Origin: Zunongwangia atlantica 22II14-10F7
GTDB taxonomy: Bacteria; Bacteroidota; Bacteroidia; Flavobacteriales; Flavobacteriaceae
DNA length: 64,000 nt
Direction: 5' to 3'
NCBI RefSeq assembly: GCF_002094855.1
Contig: NZ_ARYN01000005.1
Coordinates: forward strand, 62,001-126,000
In this document: positions 44,061 through 53,162 of the stretch, one piece after another
Position numbering within the stretch: position 1 is the stretch's first letter
Layout: every line of letters starts with the position of its first letter
Program-made: the position numbers and the translations under genes
The notes under the pieces: generated by a model
Told to the model about the DNA's origin: nothing
The model's database searches: none
The model's input: only the letters and a program-made list of their open reading frames with translations

Positions 44061-45409
44061 TACAGGAATAATTTTTCAACCTTCTTAATAGATCTTGGAA
44101 GACAGCAAACCACAATTCGGTCTCCGGGTTTAATTAAAAATTCACCTAAAGCGATAATTCCTTCGCCATGACGAATAATTCCACCGATAATTGCTGAACG
44201 AGGAAAATCAAGGTTTTTAATCTTTTTATCGGCTACCTGAGATCCCGGCTTCACAATAAATTCCAAAAGCTCGGCATTCATGTTATTAAGCTTGGTCATA
44301 GCAACCACTTCTCCTTTTCTTATATATCTAAAGATATTATTAGCCGCCAGAAGTTTTTTATTGATCAGTGTATCGATTCCTATAGAATGACTTAGCTGAA
44401 AATAATCCATATTTTCAACTAAAGAGATCGTTTTCTTTACACTTTTAGATTTAGCTACCAGGCAGGACATGATATTTGTTTCAGAATTACCGGTAACGGC
44501 GATAAAAGCATCCATATCGTGAATGTTTTCTTCTTCCAGTAATTCTACATTACGCCCATCGCCATGAATAATCAAAGTATTAGGCAACTCGTCTGCAAGA
44601 TCGTAGGCTTTATCTTTATTGGTTTCAACAAGTTTTACGTTGAAGTTATTTCGGCATAAATCTCTCGCCGTTTTTCTTCCAATCTTACTACCGCCCAGGA
44701 TCATTACACTTTTAATTTCCTGTTTGGTTTTTCCGGTAAGTTTATATAATTCTTCTACCCCACTTTTAAGCGTGATAAAATAAACCTGATCACCTTCTTT
44801 AAATTGAGTATCTCCACGCGGAATTAAAGTATACTGCGTTCCAAAACGCTGAATCGCAATGGGTACAAAGTTAAGCTGCGGAAATATCCTTGCCGCTTCT
44901 TTCACTGTTTTCCCAACAAAACGCGCCGTTCTTGATAAACTTAAACCAATCATGGTTAGCGCTCCTTCTTCAAACTCATAAGAATCGTTAAAAGCCGACT
45001 GGTTCAGTAATAATCCAATTTCACGCGCCGCAAGTGCTTCCGGAGAAATTAATTCGTCTATCCCAAATTGGGTAAAACCAATCTCTTCTTTTTTCTCTAA
45101 AAATTCCGTATTCGAAATTCGGGCAATGGTTCGCATTGCTCCAAGCTGTTTCGCTAAAACACATACGGTAATATTAGTGGCCTCGCTAGAAGTTACACTG
45201 ATTAACATATCGGTATATTTTACCTGTGCCTCCTTTAAAATCGCAATAGAACTGGCATCCCCTTTTATGGTACGAATATCCAAATGCGTATCTGCATACT
45301 GCAATCTATCCCGGTTAGGATCGATCAGGGTTATGTCCTGTGATTCAAAAGAAAGTAATTTAGCTAAATGAAAGCCCACTTCACCCGCGCCGGCGATAAT
45401 TATCTTCAT
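44060..45409 (-). CDS. trkA: Trk potassium uptake regulatory subunit TrkA
   Basis: A 449-residue cytoplasmic gating protein with two RCK_N and two RCK_C domains. The NAD-binding loops are IIIAGAGEVGFHLAKLL at the start and VMILGGSKIGRKTARDL in the second half; HGDGRNVELLEEENI and KGDASSIAILKEAQV are the matching following segments. MKIIIAGAGEVG at 45409 is preferred to the upstream in-frame ATG at 45439 because homologs begin there. A -7-like TACATTTG lies at 45444-45437. RCK_C domains are known c-di-AMP sites in several K+ systems; binding here is only a possibility. Confidence 0.94.
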   Translation of the reverse strand: MKIIIAGAGEVGFHLAKLLSFESQDITLIDPNRDRLQYADTHLDIRTIKGDASSIAILKEAQVKYTDMLISVTSSEATNITVCVLAKQLGAMRTIARISNTEFLEKKEEIGFTQFGIDELISPEALAAREIGLLLNQSAFNDSYEFEEGALTMIGLSLSRTARFVGKTVKEAARIFPQLNFVPIAIQRFGTQYTLIPRGDTQFKEGDQVYFITLKSGVEELYKLTGKTKQEIKSVMILGGSKIGRKTARDLCRNNFNVKLVETNKDKAYDLADELPNTLIIHGDGRNVELLEEENIHDMDAFIAVTGNSETNIMSCLVAKSKSVKKTISLVENMDYFQLSHSIGIDTLINKKLLAANNIFRYIRKGEVVAMTKLNNMNAELLEFIVKPGSQVADKKIKNLDFPRSAIIGGIIRHGEGIIALGEFLIKPGDRIVVCCLPRSIKKVEKLFL

Positions 45410-45547
45410 ATAACAGCTTAGAATTGTAAAGAAGTGCAAATGTAAGTTATTTTTGAATAAACCTAAAACTGAGGAGATAAGAACAATTCAGAAATCTTTA
45501 TCTACTAATTATTCTATAAAACTTATCTTTGAGCCAAAATTGCAAAA

Positions 45548-46279
45548 ATGGACAAAAAAGTTACTCCATACCAAGGTTCTACTCAAACCAAAAAGCAGCA
45601 GGTAGAGCAAATGTTTGATAATATTTCTGGAAATTATGATGGTTTAAATCGTGTAATTTCTATGGGAACAGATGTTAGCTGGAGAAAAAAAGTGGTGCAA
45701 ATGGCCAAAAATCACCAGCCAGAAACTGTTTTAGATATTGCCACAGGTACGGGAGATCTTGCCATACAAATTGCTGAAGCTGCCGATGCTAAAAAGATCG
45801 TTGGTTTAGATTTATCTGAAGGAATGCTAAAAGTTGGTCGTAAAAAAATTATGGCCAAAAACCTGCAAACTCAGATTGAAATGATCCAGGGAGACTCTGA
45901 AGCTTTACCCTTCGAGGATAATTCTTTTGATGTGATCACCGTTGCATTTGGAGTTAGAAATTTTGAAACTTTAGAACTTGGCCTTTCAGAAATTTACCGT
46001 GTACTTAAAAAAGGCGGACTGTTTGTTGTTCTAGAAACTTCTGTTCCTACCAAATTTCCGTTTAAACAAGGTTATAGATTTTATAGCAGTTTTATTTTAC
46101 CTACTATTGGAAAATTGTTTTCTAAAGACAAAGAAGCTTACACCTATTTAAGTAAAAGTGCGGCAGAATTTCCTTACGGAGAAAAATTCAACAATATTTT
46201 AAAGAAAATTGGGTTTATATCTGTAGCAAGTAATCCTCAAACTTTAGGAGTTGCAACCATTTATAATGCATCTAAGTAA
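45548..46279 (+). CDS. menG: demethylmenaquinone methyltransferase (UbiE/MenG)
   Basis: A 243-residue methyltransferase for the last step of menaquinone synthesis, the quinone used by Nqr in this group. Motifs are [20 protein letters not shown] at the start, [15 protein letters not shown] (SAM loop), [30 protein letters not shown] and [18 protein letters not shown]. The name ubiE is also used, but Bacteroidota make only menaquinone. TATCTTTG at 45524-45531 resembles a -7 box. porT begins 16 bases downstream, a neighbour pair often seen in this group. Confidence 0.94.
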   Translation: MDKKVTPYQGSTQTKKQQVEQMFDNISGNYDGLNRVISMGTDVSWRKKVVQMAKNHQPETVLDIATGTGDLAIQIAEAADAKKIVGLDLSEGMLKVGRKKIMAKNLQTQIEMIQGDSEALPFEDNSFDVITVAFGVRNFETLELGLSEIYRVLKKGGLFVVLETSVPTKFPFKQGYRFYSSFILPTIGKLFSKDKEAYTYLSKSAAEFPYGEKFNNILKKIGFISVASNPQTLGVATIYNASK

Positions 46280-46295
46280 TTATTAAGGTAATTGT

Positions 46296-47015
46296 ATGAA
46301 ACGATATTTCTTACTATTCATCATTCTATTTTCGTTTACACAAACGCAAGCGCAGCTTTTTTCTAAAGAAAAAGTGCAGCAAAGTGTAGATATCGATAAT
46401 AAACGATGGTCGTGGGGTTATTTTCTTGGTTTCAATTCGTACGATTTCAACTTTAAATATAATGAGTACGATCGCAGTCCTCGTACCGGTCGCGAAGTAG
46501 CTGTACAAAGAAATATTGGTTTTAATGTTGGTCTTTTAGGAAACTTAAAACTTCATAAAAATCTTGACCTAAGATTACAACCGGGTGTTAATTTTGCTTC
46601 CCGAGGATTTTATTTTCCTTTAGGAAACGGTGTAAACGAAGAAAACAGGTATCGCGAAATCAATTCTACCTATATTCATGTGCCGCTATTGCTAAAAATA
46701 AACACTAACCGTCTTAATAACTTTAGGCCTTTTTTGGTTGGAGGCGTTTCATATTCGGCTAACCTTTCCAGTAACGAAGACAATGCCGATGATAATCAAG
46801 ATGGGCAGTTTAGAATGACCACTAATAATTACAATTGGGAAATTGGCTTTGGTATCGATTTTTACCTATATTACTTCAAATTTACGCCTTCTATTCGCGG
46901 AGTTTTTGGATTTAATGATGAGTTAATTCGTGATGATAATCCAAATAGCCCGTTTACTGGGAATATCGATAAAATGACGACCAGGGCGATATTTTTAAAC
47001 TTTACTTTTCAGTAA
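46296..47015 (+). CDS. porT: PorT-family protein of type IX secretion
   Basis: A 239-residue outer membrane beta-barrel protein. The signal peptide is MKRYFLLFIILFSFTQTQAQ. Repeated amphipathic strands end with NWEIGFGIDFYLYYFKFTPS and TRAIFLNFTFQ, whose terminal aromatic residue suits outer membrane insertion. NKRWSWGYFLGFNSYDF near the start and RYREINSTYIHVPLLLKI are features of the PorT (SprT) family required for T9SS. The setting next to menG and near a SpoU-type methyltransferase matches other Flavobacteriia. PorT-like barrels are numerous, but this one matches the secretion-linked orthologue by context. Confidence 0.8.
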   Translation: MKRYFLLFIILFSFTQTQAQLFSKEKVQQSVDIDNKRWSWGYFLGFNSYDFNFKYNEYDRSPRTGREVAVQRNIGFNVGLLGNLKLHKNLDLRLQPGVNFASRGFYFPLGNGVNEENRYREINSTYIHVPLLLKINTNRLNNFRPFLVGGVSYSANLSSNEDNADDNQDGQFRMTTNNYNWEIGFGIDFYLYYFKFTPSIRGVFGFNDELIRDDNPNSPFTGNIDKMTTRAIFLNFTFQ

Positions 47016-47114
47016 ATTATCGCTGCAGATTTTTTTAATTTTTCACATCAGTAATTCTAGAATACCAGGTAAGATTCGATAAAATTCAAGCCTTTTTTAT
47101 AAAAATTAAGGAGA

Positions 47115-47837
47115 TTAATTTCTTCGGAATTCACTAAGAAAAATTGCTGTAGCCGTAGCGACGTTTAAACTTTCAGTTTCCTGAGATTGGCCAAATTGCG
47201 GAATACTTATTTTTTCTGAAATCAATTTTTCAATTTCAGGAGAAATTCCGTTGGCTTCATTACCCATTACCAACACAGCTTTTTGCTGAAGCTTTTTCTG
47301 ATACACATTTTCACCTTCCATAAAGGTTCCGTAGCTCACTAGATCATGAGATTGTAAGAATTCAGTCAGATTTTTATAAATTACGTTTACACGAGTAATC
47401 GATCCCATGGTAGATTGGATCACTTTGGGATTAAAACAATCTACCGTGTCCTGGCTACACACTAAATTTTTCACGCCAAACCAATCACAAAGCCTAATTA
47501 TAGTTCCTAAATTTCCTGGATCACGAACACCGTCTAAAGCGACCGTAAGATCGTCTAATATCCCTAAATTTTGCTGCGGAATTTTAAAAAGTGCCAAAGC
47601 AGTTTGCGGTGTTTTAAGAAAACTAATCTTCTTTAGCTCTCTTTCTTCAGCCAAAATAAATTGATCCTCAGAAACATCGAAAATCGCCTCTGAAGCGAAT
47701 AATTTTTCCAACTGAAAATCAGAATTTAAAAGCTCCCGAATCACTTTAATTCCTTCAGCAACAAAAAGTCCGTTTTTTTGACGGTACTTTTTTTGACCAA
47801 GGCTCGTTATTAATTTAATTTGGCTTTTACTAACCAT
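47115..47837 (-). CDS. TrmH/SpoU-family RNA 2'-O-methyltransferase
   Basis: A 240-residue SPOUT-class enzyme that methylates ribose in rRNA or tRNA. An N-terminal substrate-binding domain (QIKLITSLGQKKYRQKNGLF) precedes the knotted domain with motif 1 LDGVRDPGNLGTIIR, motif 2 LVMGNEANGIS and motif 3 IPQFGQSQETESLNVATATAI. The target nucleotide cannot be predicted; RlmB-like or TrmH-like are both possible. It is divergent from the TamL gene with only 38 bases between start codons, so the two promoters must overlap. Confidence 0.9.
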   Translation of the reverse strand: MVSKSQIKLITSLGQKKYRQKNGLFVAEGIKVIRELLNSDFQLEKLFASEAIFDVSEDQFILAEERELKKISFLKTPQTALALFKIPQQNLGILDDLTVALDGVRDPGNLGTIIRLCDWFGVKNLVCSQDTVDCFNPKVIQSTMGSITRVNVIYKNLTEFLQSHDLVSYGTFMEGENVYQKKLQQKAVLVMGNEANGISPEIEKLISEKISIPQFGQSQETESLNVATATAIFLSEFRRN

Positions 47838-47875
47838 ACAAAAAATGTATTTTTGATCACTTTAAAACCTAATGT

Positions 47876-50443
47876 TTGAAAAGGCTTTTCGCAAAAATAT
47901 CATTATTTTTTTTAGTCCCCCTTTTTCTATTTTCGTGTGATGCGGTAAAACGCTTAGACGAAAACCAGCAGCTTTTAGAAAAAAATGAAATTTATGTAAA
48001 CGGCGATAAAATAAGCCAGGCAAATATCTACAATCAATTAGATAAAGAGCCTAATACGCGGTTACTGGGTATTCCGCTTCAACTTCATTTTTACAATCTT
48101 GCGCGACCAAATATAGATTCTATTTTAGACCGAAAATACATTCAGGACTCGGTTAAATTCAGAAGATTGGTTAACCGTCTTTCCAGAAAACAGTTTGATC
48201 AATTAATTCAGAATAAAAAAGATTTTAACGCCTGGATAAAACGTACCGGGGAAGCTCCTGTTACAGTTAGAAATGAAGATATTGAAGATTCTGAAGAAGA
48301 ATTACAGGCTTATTACTGGAACAATGGTTGGTTTAACGTAGAAACCTCCTCAGAAATTATTCCGCTTAAAAAAGAAAAACGCGCACGAGTAGAATATTTT
48401 GTAGAGACCGGCACACCTTACGATATCGATTCGATTAAAACCAGAATCAGCTCACCGGTATTGGATTCAATTTATAATGAACACGACCAGAATTCTATCA
48501 TAAAATCTGGAGTACAGTACAAAACTTTAGATTTTAATGCAGAAAGGGATCGTTTAACCTCGCTTTTCCGAAACAACGGTATTTATAATTTTGAACAGGA
48601 ATATATAAGTTTTGATGCCGATACAATTAACACAAATCACAATGTAAATACCAGTGTGATTATTGGCGATTTACCAACTACTGAAGAAGATACGGTAAAA
48701 AAGACCTTTAAAATTCACAAAATTAGCCGTGTAAATATTATTACCGACTATAAGTTTGTAAATAAAAACAAACCATTATTGGATAGTGCGCAGGTAAAAG
48801 GAGACTTTTATCTCTATTCTTATGATGAGCTAGATTTTAAGCCAGAAGCAATTACCGATGCGGTTTTTATCAGACCAGGCAGAATTTACCGTGATATCGA
48901 TCGTACAAGAACCTATAATCGTTTAAATTCTTATCGCGTTTTTAAATATCCTAATATTCAGTACATGCCAGATCCGGCAGATAGTACCGGGACAGATTTG
49001 ATTACCAATATATTTTTAACGCCGCAGCAAAAATATTCTCTAGGTTTCGATTTTGATGTTTCTCAATCTAATATTCAGCAATTTGGGATTGGTTTTGGGG
49101 GATCTTTATTAATTCGGAATGTTTTTGGTGGTGCTGAGAATTTTGAAATCTCTGCCCGCGGAAGTATAGGATCATCTAAAGATGCTGTAACAACAAGTGA
49201 TCAGGATCGCTTTTTTGATATTACCGAAATTGGAGGTGATGTTAGCTTGAGTTTCCCCAGGATATTTTTACCTTTTAATACTGAAAGATTTATCCCAAAA
49301 TATATGTCTCCGTTTACCTCACTAAGTCTGGGCGTAAGCACACAAACCAATATTGGGCTGGATAAACAAAATATTACAGGAGAGCTAAATTATAAATGGA
49401 CGCCGTCTAGAAGATTATCTAACAGCGTAGATTTATTAGACATTCAATATGTACGTAACCTAAATGCAGATAACTATTTTAATGTTTATCGCAGCTCTTA
49501 TCAGGATTTAAACGAGGTGGTAAATTCGGTTAACGTGGTTACAGATCCTGCTTACTTAAATGGAAGTGGAAGTCTTACCATCCCAAATGGAGCCGATGCA
49601 TTTATTAACGATGTACAAAATAATAGAAGTGCCACCACGGGATTAACCGATAATCAATCGCAGATTGTAAGAAATATTGGCGAAAGAAAACAGCGACTCA
49701 CAGAAAACAACCTAATTTTCGCCTCTAATTACACCTATTTATGGAATACAAAAGATAATCTTTACGATCGTGAGTTTACAAGGTTTCGATTTAAAATTGA
49801 AACTGCCGGAAACTTTTTATCTGCCGTTGCGGGAATTGCCAACTTAAATAAAAATGAGAATGGCAATTATGATGTTTTAGGGGTTAATTTTTCACAGTAT
49901 ATAAAACCAGAAATCGATTTTATAAAACACTGGGATTTAGGTCACGATAATATTTTTGCTATTAGAGCATTTGGTGGTGTTGCCATACCCTACGGAAATG
50001 CCAATAGTATCCCATTTACCCGAAGTTTTTTTGCCGGTGGGCCTAACGACAACCGTGCATGGCAGGCCTATGATCTTGGCCCGGGTAGCAGCGGTGGGCG
50101 AAACGAATTTAATGAAGCCAATATGAAGCTTGCCTTTAATATCGAGCATCGTTACAATCTTTTTGGATCTTTAAACAGTGCCTTTTTTGTTGATATTGGT
50201 AATATTTGGAATGTTTTAGATATCGTAGAAGACGAGGCCTCTACATTTACATCCTTCTCAGACCTTCAGGATCTGGCTGTAGGTTCTGGTTTTGGATTAC
50301 GATATGATTTTAATTTCTTTATCCTTAGATTCGATATAGGATTTAAAACCTACAATCCTGCCAGGACATTAGGTGAGAGATGGTTTAAAGAATATAATTT
50401 TGGCAGTGCAGTATATAATGTTGGTATCAATTATCCTTTCTAA
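47876..50443 (+). CDS. tamL: Omp85-family outer membrane assembly lipoprotein (TamL type)
   Basis: An 855-residue BamA/TamA-like protein. The N-terminus (MKRLFAKISLFFLVPLFLFS, then C-D-A-V-K-R-L) is a lipoprotein signal, which distinguishes the Bacteroidota TamL from BamA. Residues 30-380 contain POTRA-like repeats, for example INIITDYKFVNKNKPLLDSA and RPGRIYRDIDRTRTYNRLNS. Residues about 385-855 form the barrel, with SFFAGGPNDNRAWQAYDLGP near the lid and a final phenylalanine. TamL works with TamB in moving or inserting envelope proteins. The start is TTG at 47876, as an overlapping ATG at 47872 is in another frame. A -7-like TATTTTTG is at 47848-47855. Confidence 0.87.
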   Translation: MKRLFAKISLFFLVPLFLFSCDAVKRLDENQQLLEKNEIYVNGDKISQANIYNQLDKEPNTRLLGIPLQLHFYNLARPNIDSILDRKYIQDSVKFRRLVNRLSRKQFDQLIQNKKDFNAWIKRTGEAPVTVRNEDIEDSEEELQAYYWNNGWFNVETSSEIIPLKKEKRARVEYFVETGTPYDIDSIKTRISSPVLDSIYNEHDQNSIIKSGVQYKTLDFNAERDRLTSLFRNNGIYNFEQEYISFDADTINTNHNVNTSVIIGDLPTTEEDTVKKTFKIHKISRVNIITDYKFVNKNKPLLDSAQVKGDFYLYSYDELDFKPEAITDAVFIRPGRIYRDIDRTRTYNRLNSYRVFKYPNIQYMPDPADSTGTDLITNIFLTPQQKYSLGFDFDVSQSNIQQFGIGFGGSLLIRNVFGGAENFEISARGSIGSSKDAVTTSDQDRFFDITEIGGDVSLSFPRIFLPFNTERFIPKYMSPFTSLSLGVSTQTNIGLDKQNITGELNYKWTPSRRLSNSVDLLDIQYVRNLNADNYFNVYRSSYQDLNEVVNSVNVVTDPAYLNGSGSLTIPNGADAFINDVQNNRSATTGLTDNQSQIVRNIGERKQRLTENNLIFASNYTYLWNTKDNLYDREFTRFRFKIETAGNFLSAVAGIANLNKNENGNYDVLGVNFSQYIKPEIDFIKHWDLGHDNIFAIRAFGGVAIPYGNANSIPFTRSFFAGGPNDNRAWQAYDLGPGSSGGRNEFNEANMKLAFNIEHRYNLFGSLNSAFFVDIGNIWNVLDIVEDEASTFTSFSDLQDLAVGSGFGLRYDFNFFILRFDIGFKTYNPARTLGERWFKEYNFGSAVYNVGINYPF

Positions 50444-50488
50444 CCCAGTTTATTTTATTAATTTTGTAAACCTAATTCAACTTAAATT

Positions 50489-51556
50489 ATGAGTCACAAC
50501 ATTAAACCTGGTGTAGCAACCGGAAAGGAAGTACAAGAAATATTTAATTACGCTAAAGAGAAAGGCTTTGCCCTTCCTGCTGTTAACGTAATCAGTTCAA
50601 GCAGTATTAATGCTGTATTAGAAACTGCTGCTGAATTAAACTCTCCTGTTATTATTCAATTCTCTAACGGGGGTGCTCAATTTAACGCTGGTAAAGGTCT
50701 TTCTAACGAAGGACAAAAAGCTGCCATCGCAGGTGGTATTGCCGGTGCTAAGCATGTACAAACATTAGCTGAAGCTTATGGAGCTACAGTAATAATGCAC
50801 ACAGACCACTGTGCCAAGAACCTTTTACCTTGGATAGATGGATTATTAGATGCCAGTGAAGCGCATTTTGAAAAAACCGGAAAACCTCTTTACAGCTCTC
50901 ACATGATCGATTTAAGTGAAGAGTCTTTAGAGGAAAACCTAGAGATTTGTAAAAAATACCTAGAGCGCATGAGCAAAATGGGTATGACTCTTGAAATTGA
51001 ATTGGGTATTACCGGTGGTGAAGAAGATGGAGTTGATAACAGTGATGTAGATGCTTCTAAACTTTACACTCAACCAGAAGAAGTAGCTTATGCTTACGAA
51101 GAATTAAGCAAAGTTAGTGACCAGTTTACTATCGCTGCTGCTTTTGGTAACGTTCACGGTGTTTATAAGCCAGGAAACGTAAAACTTACTCCAACCATCC
51201 TTAGAGATTCTCAGGAATATATCACTAAAAAATACAATGTTGAAGAAAACCACATCGACTTTGTTTTTCACGGTGGTAGTGGATCTACTGTAGAAGAAAT
51301 TCGTGAGGCTATTGGATATGGAGTTATTAAGATGAATATCGATACAGATCTTCAATACGCATACCTTGAAGGAATTAGAGATTACGTAAGCGATAACAAA
51401 GATTATCTTGCTTCGCAAATTGGTAATCCTGAAGGTGAAGATTCTCCAAACAAGAAATATTACGATCCAAGAAAATGGGTACGTGAAGGAGAACTTACTT
51501 TTAAAACTCGTTTAAAGAAAGCTTTCGAAGATCTTAACAACGTAAATACTTTATAA
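50489..51556 (+). CDS. fbaA: class II fructose-bisphosphate aldolase
   Basis: A zinc-dependent aldolase of glycolysis and gluconeogenesis, 355 residues, subtype A by length. Zinc and catalytic sites are HTDHCAKNLLPWIDG (the H-x2-H-like first site and the catalytic aspartate), ELGITGGEEDGVDN (glutamate and flexible loop), FGNVHGVYKPG (histidine), and VFHGGSGST (histidine). KMNIDTDLQYAY binds the phosphate. TAATTTTG at 50459-50466 resembles a -7 box. A terminator follows and accD begins 117 bases later. Confidence 0.96.
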   Translation: MSHNIKPGVATGKEVQEIFNYAKEKGFALPAVNVISSSSINAVLETAAELNSPVIIQFSNGGAQFNAGKGLSNEGQKAAIAGGIAGAKHVQTLAEAYGATVIMHTDHCAKNLLPWIDGLLDASEAHFEKTGKPLYSSHMIDLSEESLEENLEICKKYLERMSKMGMTLEIELGITGGEEDGVDNSDVDASKLYTQPEEVAYAYEELSKVSDQFTIAAAFGNVHGVYKPGNVKLTPTILRDSQEYITKKYNVEENHIDFVFHGGSGSTVEEIREAIGYGVIKMNIDTDLQYAYLEGIRDYVSDNKDYLASQIGNPEGEDSPNKKYYDPRKWVREGELTFKTRLKKAFEDLNNVNTL

Positions 51557-51570
51557 GAATAAGCTTAATA

Positions 51571-51609
51571 AACAGCTGAGATTATTAAATTTCAGCTGTT
51601 TTTATTTTT
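51571..51609 (+). terminator. intrinsic terminator after fbaA
   Basis: AACAGCTGA pairs with TCAGCTGTT around an 11-base loop, followed by TTTTATTTTTT. Confidence 0.85.
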
Positions 51610-51673
51610 TGATATTAATTGCTCTTTCGTAAATGAAGTTGATTGAACGAGGGAGATAAAAACTTGAAATACT

Positions 51674-52537
51674 ATGGCTGCTGCTTGGTTTAAAAGAACA
51701 CAAAAAGGTATCCAAACCCCTACTGAGGAGAAGAAAGATGTTCCAAAAGGCTTATGGTATAAGTCCCCAACAGGAAAAATCGTTGATGCAGAACAACTAG
51801 AAAGTAATTTCTATGTAAGTCCAGAGGATGGTTATCATGTAAGAATAGGAAGTAATGAATATTTCCAGATCCTTTTTGATGGTAACAAATATAAAGAACT
51901 GGACAAAGGGCTTTCTGCCAAAGATCCTCTTAGCTTTAAGGACACCAAAAAATATACTGATCGTTTAAAAACCGCCCAGGATAAAACAGGACTTAAAGAT
52001 GCTGTTAGAACAGCTGTAGGAAAATCTAAAGGAAAAGAACTGGTTATTGCCTGTATGGACTTTAAATTTATTGGAGGTTCTATGGGATCTGTAGTTGGTG
52101 AGAAAATTGCTCGTGCTGCAGATTATGCAATTCAGAACAACCTGCCTTTTATGATTATTTCTAAATCTGGTGGTGCCAGAATGCAGGAAGCTGCACTTTC
52201 TTTAATGCAGTTAGCAAAAACTTCAGTAAAATTAGCTCAATTGGCTGAAGCTAAACTTCCTTATATTTCTTTATGTACAGATCCTACAACCGGAGGAACA
52301 ACAGCTTCCTTTGCAATGTTAGGAGATATAAATATTTCTGAACCTGGAGCACTTATTGGATTTGCCGGACCTCGTGTGGTTAAAGACACTACCGGTAAAG
52401 ATCTTCCTAAAGACTTCCAAACTTCAGAATTTTTGAAAGAACACGGGTTTTTAGATTTTATCACCAAAAGATCTGAACTTAAGAACAAGGTAAACCTTTA
52501 CCTGGATCTTATTCAAAATCAACCGGTAAGAGCTTAA
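51674..52537 (+). CDS. accD: acetyl-CoA carboxylase carboxyltransferase beta subunit lacking the zinc-finger cysteines
   Basis: Forms the alpha2-beta2 carboxyltransferase of fatty acid synthesis with AccA. The 287-residue protein has the usual core: [70 protein letters not shown] and the end [11 protein letters not shown]. The N-terminus aligns with the four-cysteine zinc ribbon of E. coli AccD, but the segments [11 protein letters not shown] and [14 protein letters not shown] carry no cysteine at any of the four positions. This seems usual in Flavobacteriia and is listed as a finding. It is a single gene between two others in the same direction. Confidence 0.95.
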   Translation: MAAAWFKRTQKGIQTPTEEKKDVPKGLWYKSPTGKIVDAEQLESNFYVSPEDGYHVRIGSNEYFQILFDGNKYKELDKGLSAKDPLSFKDTKKYTDRLKTAQDKTGLKDAVRTAVGKSKGKELVIACMDFKFIGGSMGSVVGEKIARAADYAIQNNLPFMIISKSGGARMQEAALSLMQLAKTSVKLAQLAEAKLPYISLCTDPTTGGTTASFAMLGDINISEPGALIGFAGPRVVKDTTGKDLPKDFQTSEFLKEHGFLDFITKRSELKNKVNLYLDLIQNQPVRA

Positions 52538-52589
52538 TTGCTAGAAAAATAAAATTTAAAGAATACATAGCAATTGTACAAAAAAGTAG

Positions 52590-52618
52590 TACATTTGCGG
52601 CCTGACAGAAAAACTGTC
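52590..52618 (+). promoter_or_regulatory. -7-like box and small leader hairpin of rpsO
   Basis: TACATTTG at 52590-52597 fits the -7 box (the nearest upstream TTG is only 13 bases away, shorter than normal). GACAG/CTGTC at 52604-52618 forms a 5-base-pair hairpin in the leader before rpsO. Confidence 0.45.
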
Positions 52619-52649
52619 AATACATAAAAATCATTTAAATAATATTGGA

Positions 52650-52919
52650 ATGTATTTAACTAAAGAAAAGAAGGAAGAAATCTTCGAAAAGTACGGAAAC
52701 GGTAAAAACGATTCTGGTTCAGCTGAAGGACAAATCGCATTATTCACTTACAGAATTTCTCATTTGTCTGAGCATTTAAAAAGCAATCGTAAAGACTTCA
52801 ACACAGAGCGTTCTCTTGTTGGTCTTGTAGGTAAAAGAAGAAGACTTCTTGATTACTTAATGAAAAAAGATATCATGAGATATCGTGCGATCATTAAGGA
52901 ATTAGGATTAAGAAAATAA
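52650..52919 (+). CDS. rpsO: 30S ribosomal protein S15
   Basis: An 89-residue primary binder of 16S rRNA. It shows the S15 helices and RNA-contact residues: GSAEGQIALFTYRISHLSEH, LKSNRKDFNTERSLVGLVGK and RRRLLDYLMKKDIMRY. Length and motifs are normal. It is followed by a terminator and then pnp, the usual rpsO-pnp order, here with a 243-base gap. In enterobacteria S15 represses its own translation by a leader structure; a small hairpin is visible in the leader here. Confidence 0.97.
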   Translation: MYLTKEKKEEIFEKYGNGKNDSGSAEGQIALFTYRISHLSEHLKSNRKDFNTERSLVGLVGKRRRLLDYLMKKDIMRYRAIIKELGLRK

Positions 52920-52925
52920 TTTTCA

Positions 52926-52949
52926 GGGGGCTTTTTGCCCCCTTTTTTT
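52926..52949 (+). terminator. intrinsic terminator after rpsO
   Basis: GGGGGC/GCCCCC with a TTTTT loop is followed by seven T. It lies 7 bases after the rpsO stop, so pnp needs its own promoter or read-through. Confidence 0.92.
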
Positions 52950-52958
52950 ATACAGCCC

Positions 52959-53102
52959 GGGTAGCTGTAAATACCCAAAAATAAGTTCTTTACACAATAG
53001 GATTACTCCTATTTTAGAAATTGTCACCCAAGTAAGGGTAGTTTTTCATTGGTCTGCCTGCAACGACAACAACACAACTCCTGGCCGTCCAGATAAAGAC
53101 GG
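52959..53102 (+). promoter_or_regulatory. structured leader region upstream of pnp
   Basis: Three simple hairpins occur between the rpsO terminator and the pnp start: GGGTA/TACCC (52959-52976), AATAGGA/TCCTATT (52996-53013) and CCGTC/GACGG (53085-53102). In E. coli a hairpin in the pnp leader is the target of RNase III and PNPase autoregulation; whether these do the same is unknown. Confidence 0.4.
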
Positions 53103-53162
53103 AAAGACCTTTGTTTAACAAAATAGATCTGGTGAAGTTATTCAGATCAAATATGCAAAATT

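Noticed and set aside
47872-47880. ATG at 47872 as the tamL start
   Set aside because: It is in a different frame from the TamL coding sequence; the TTG at 47876 leads directly into the lipoprotein signal.
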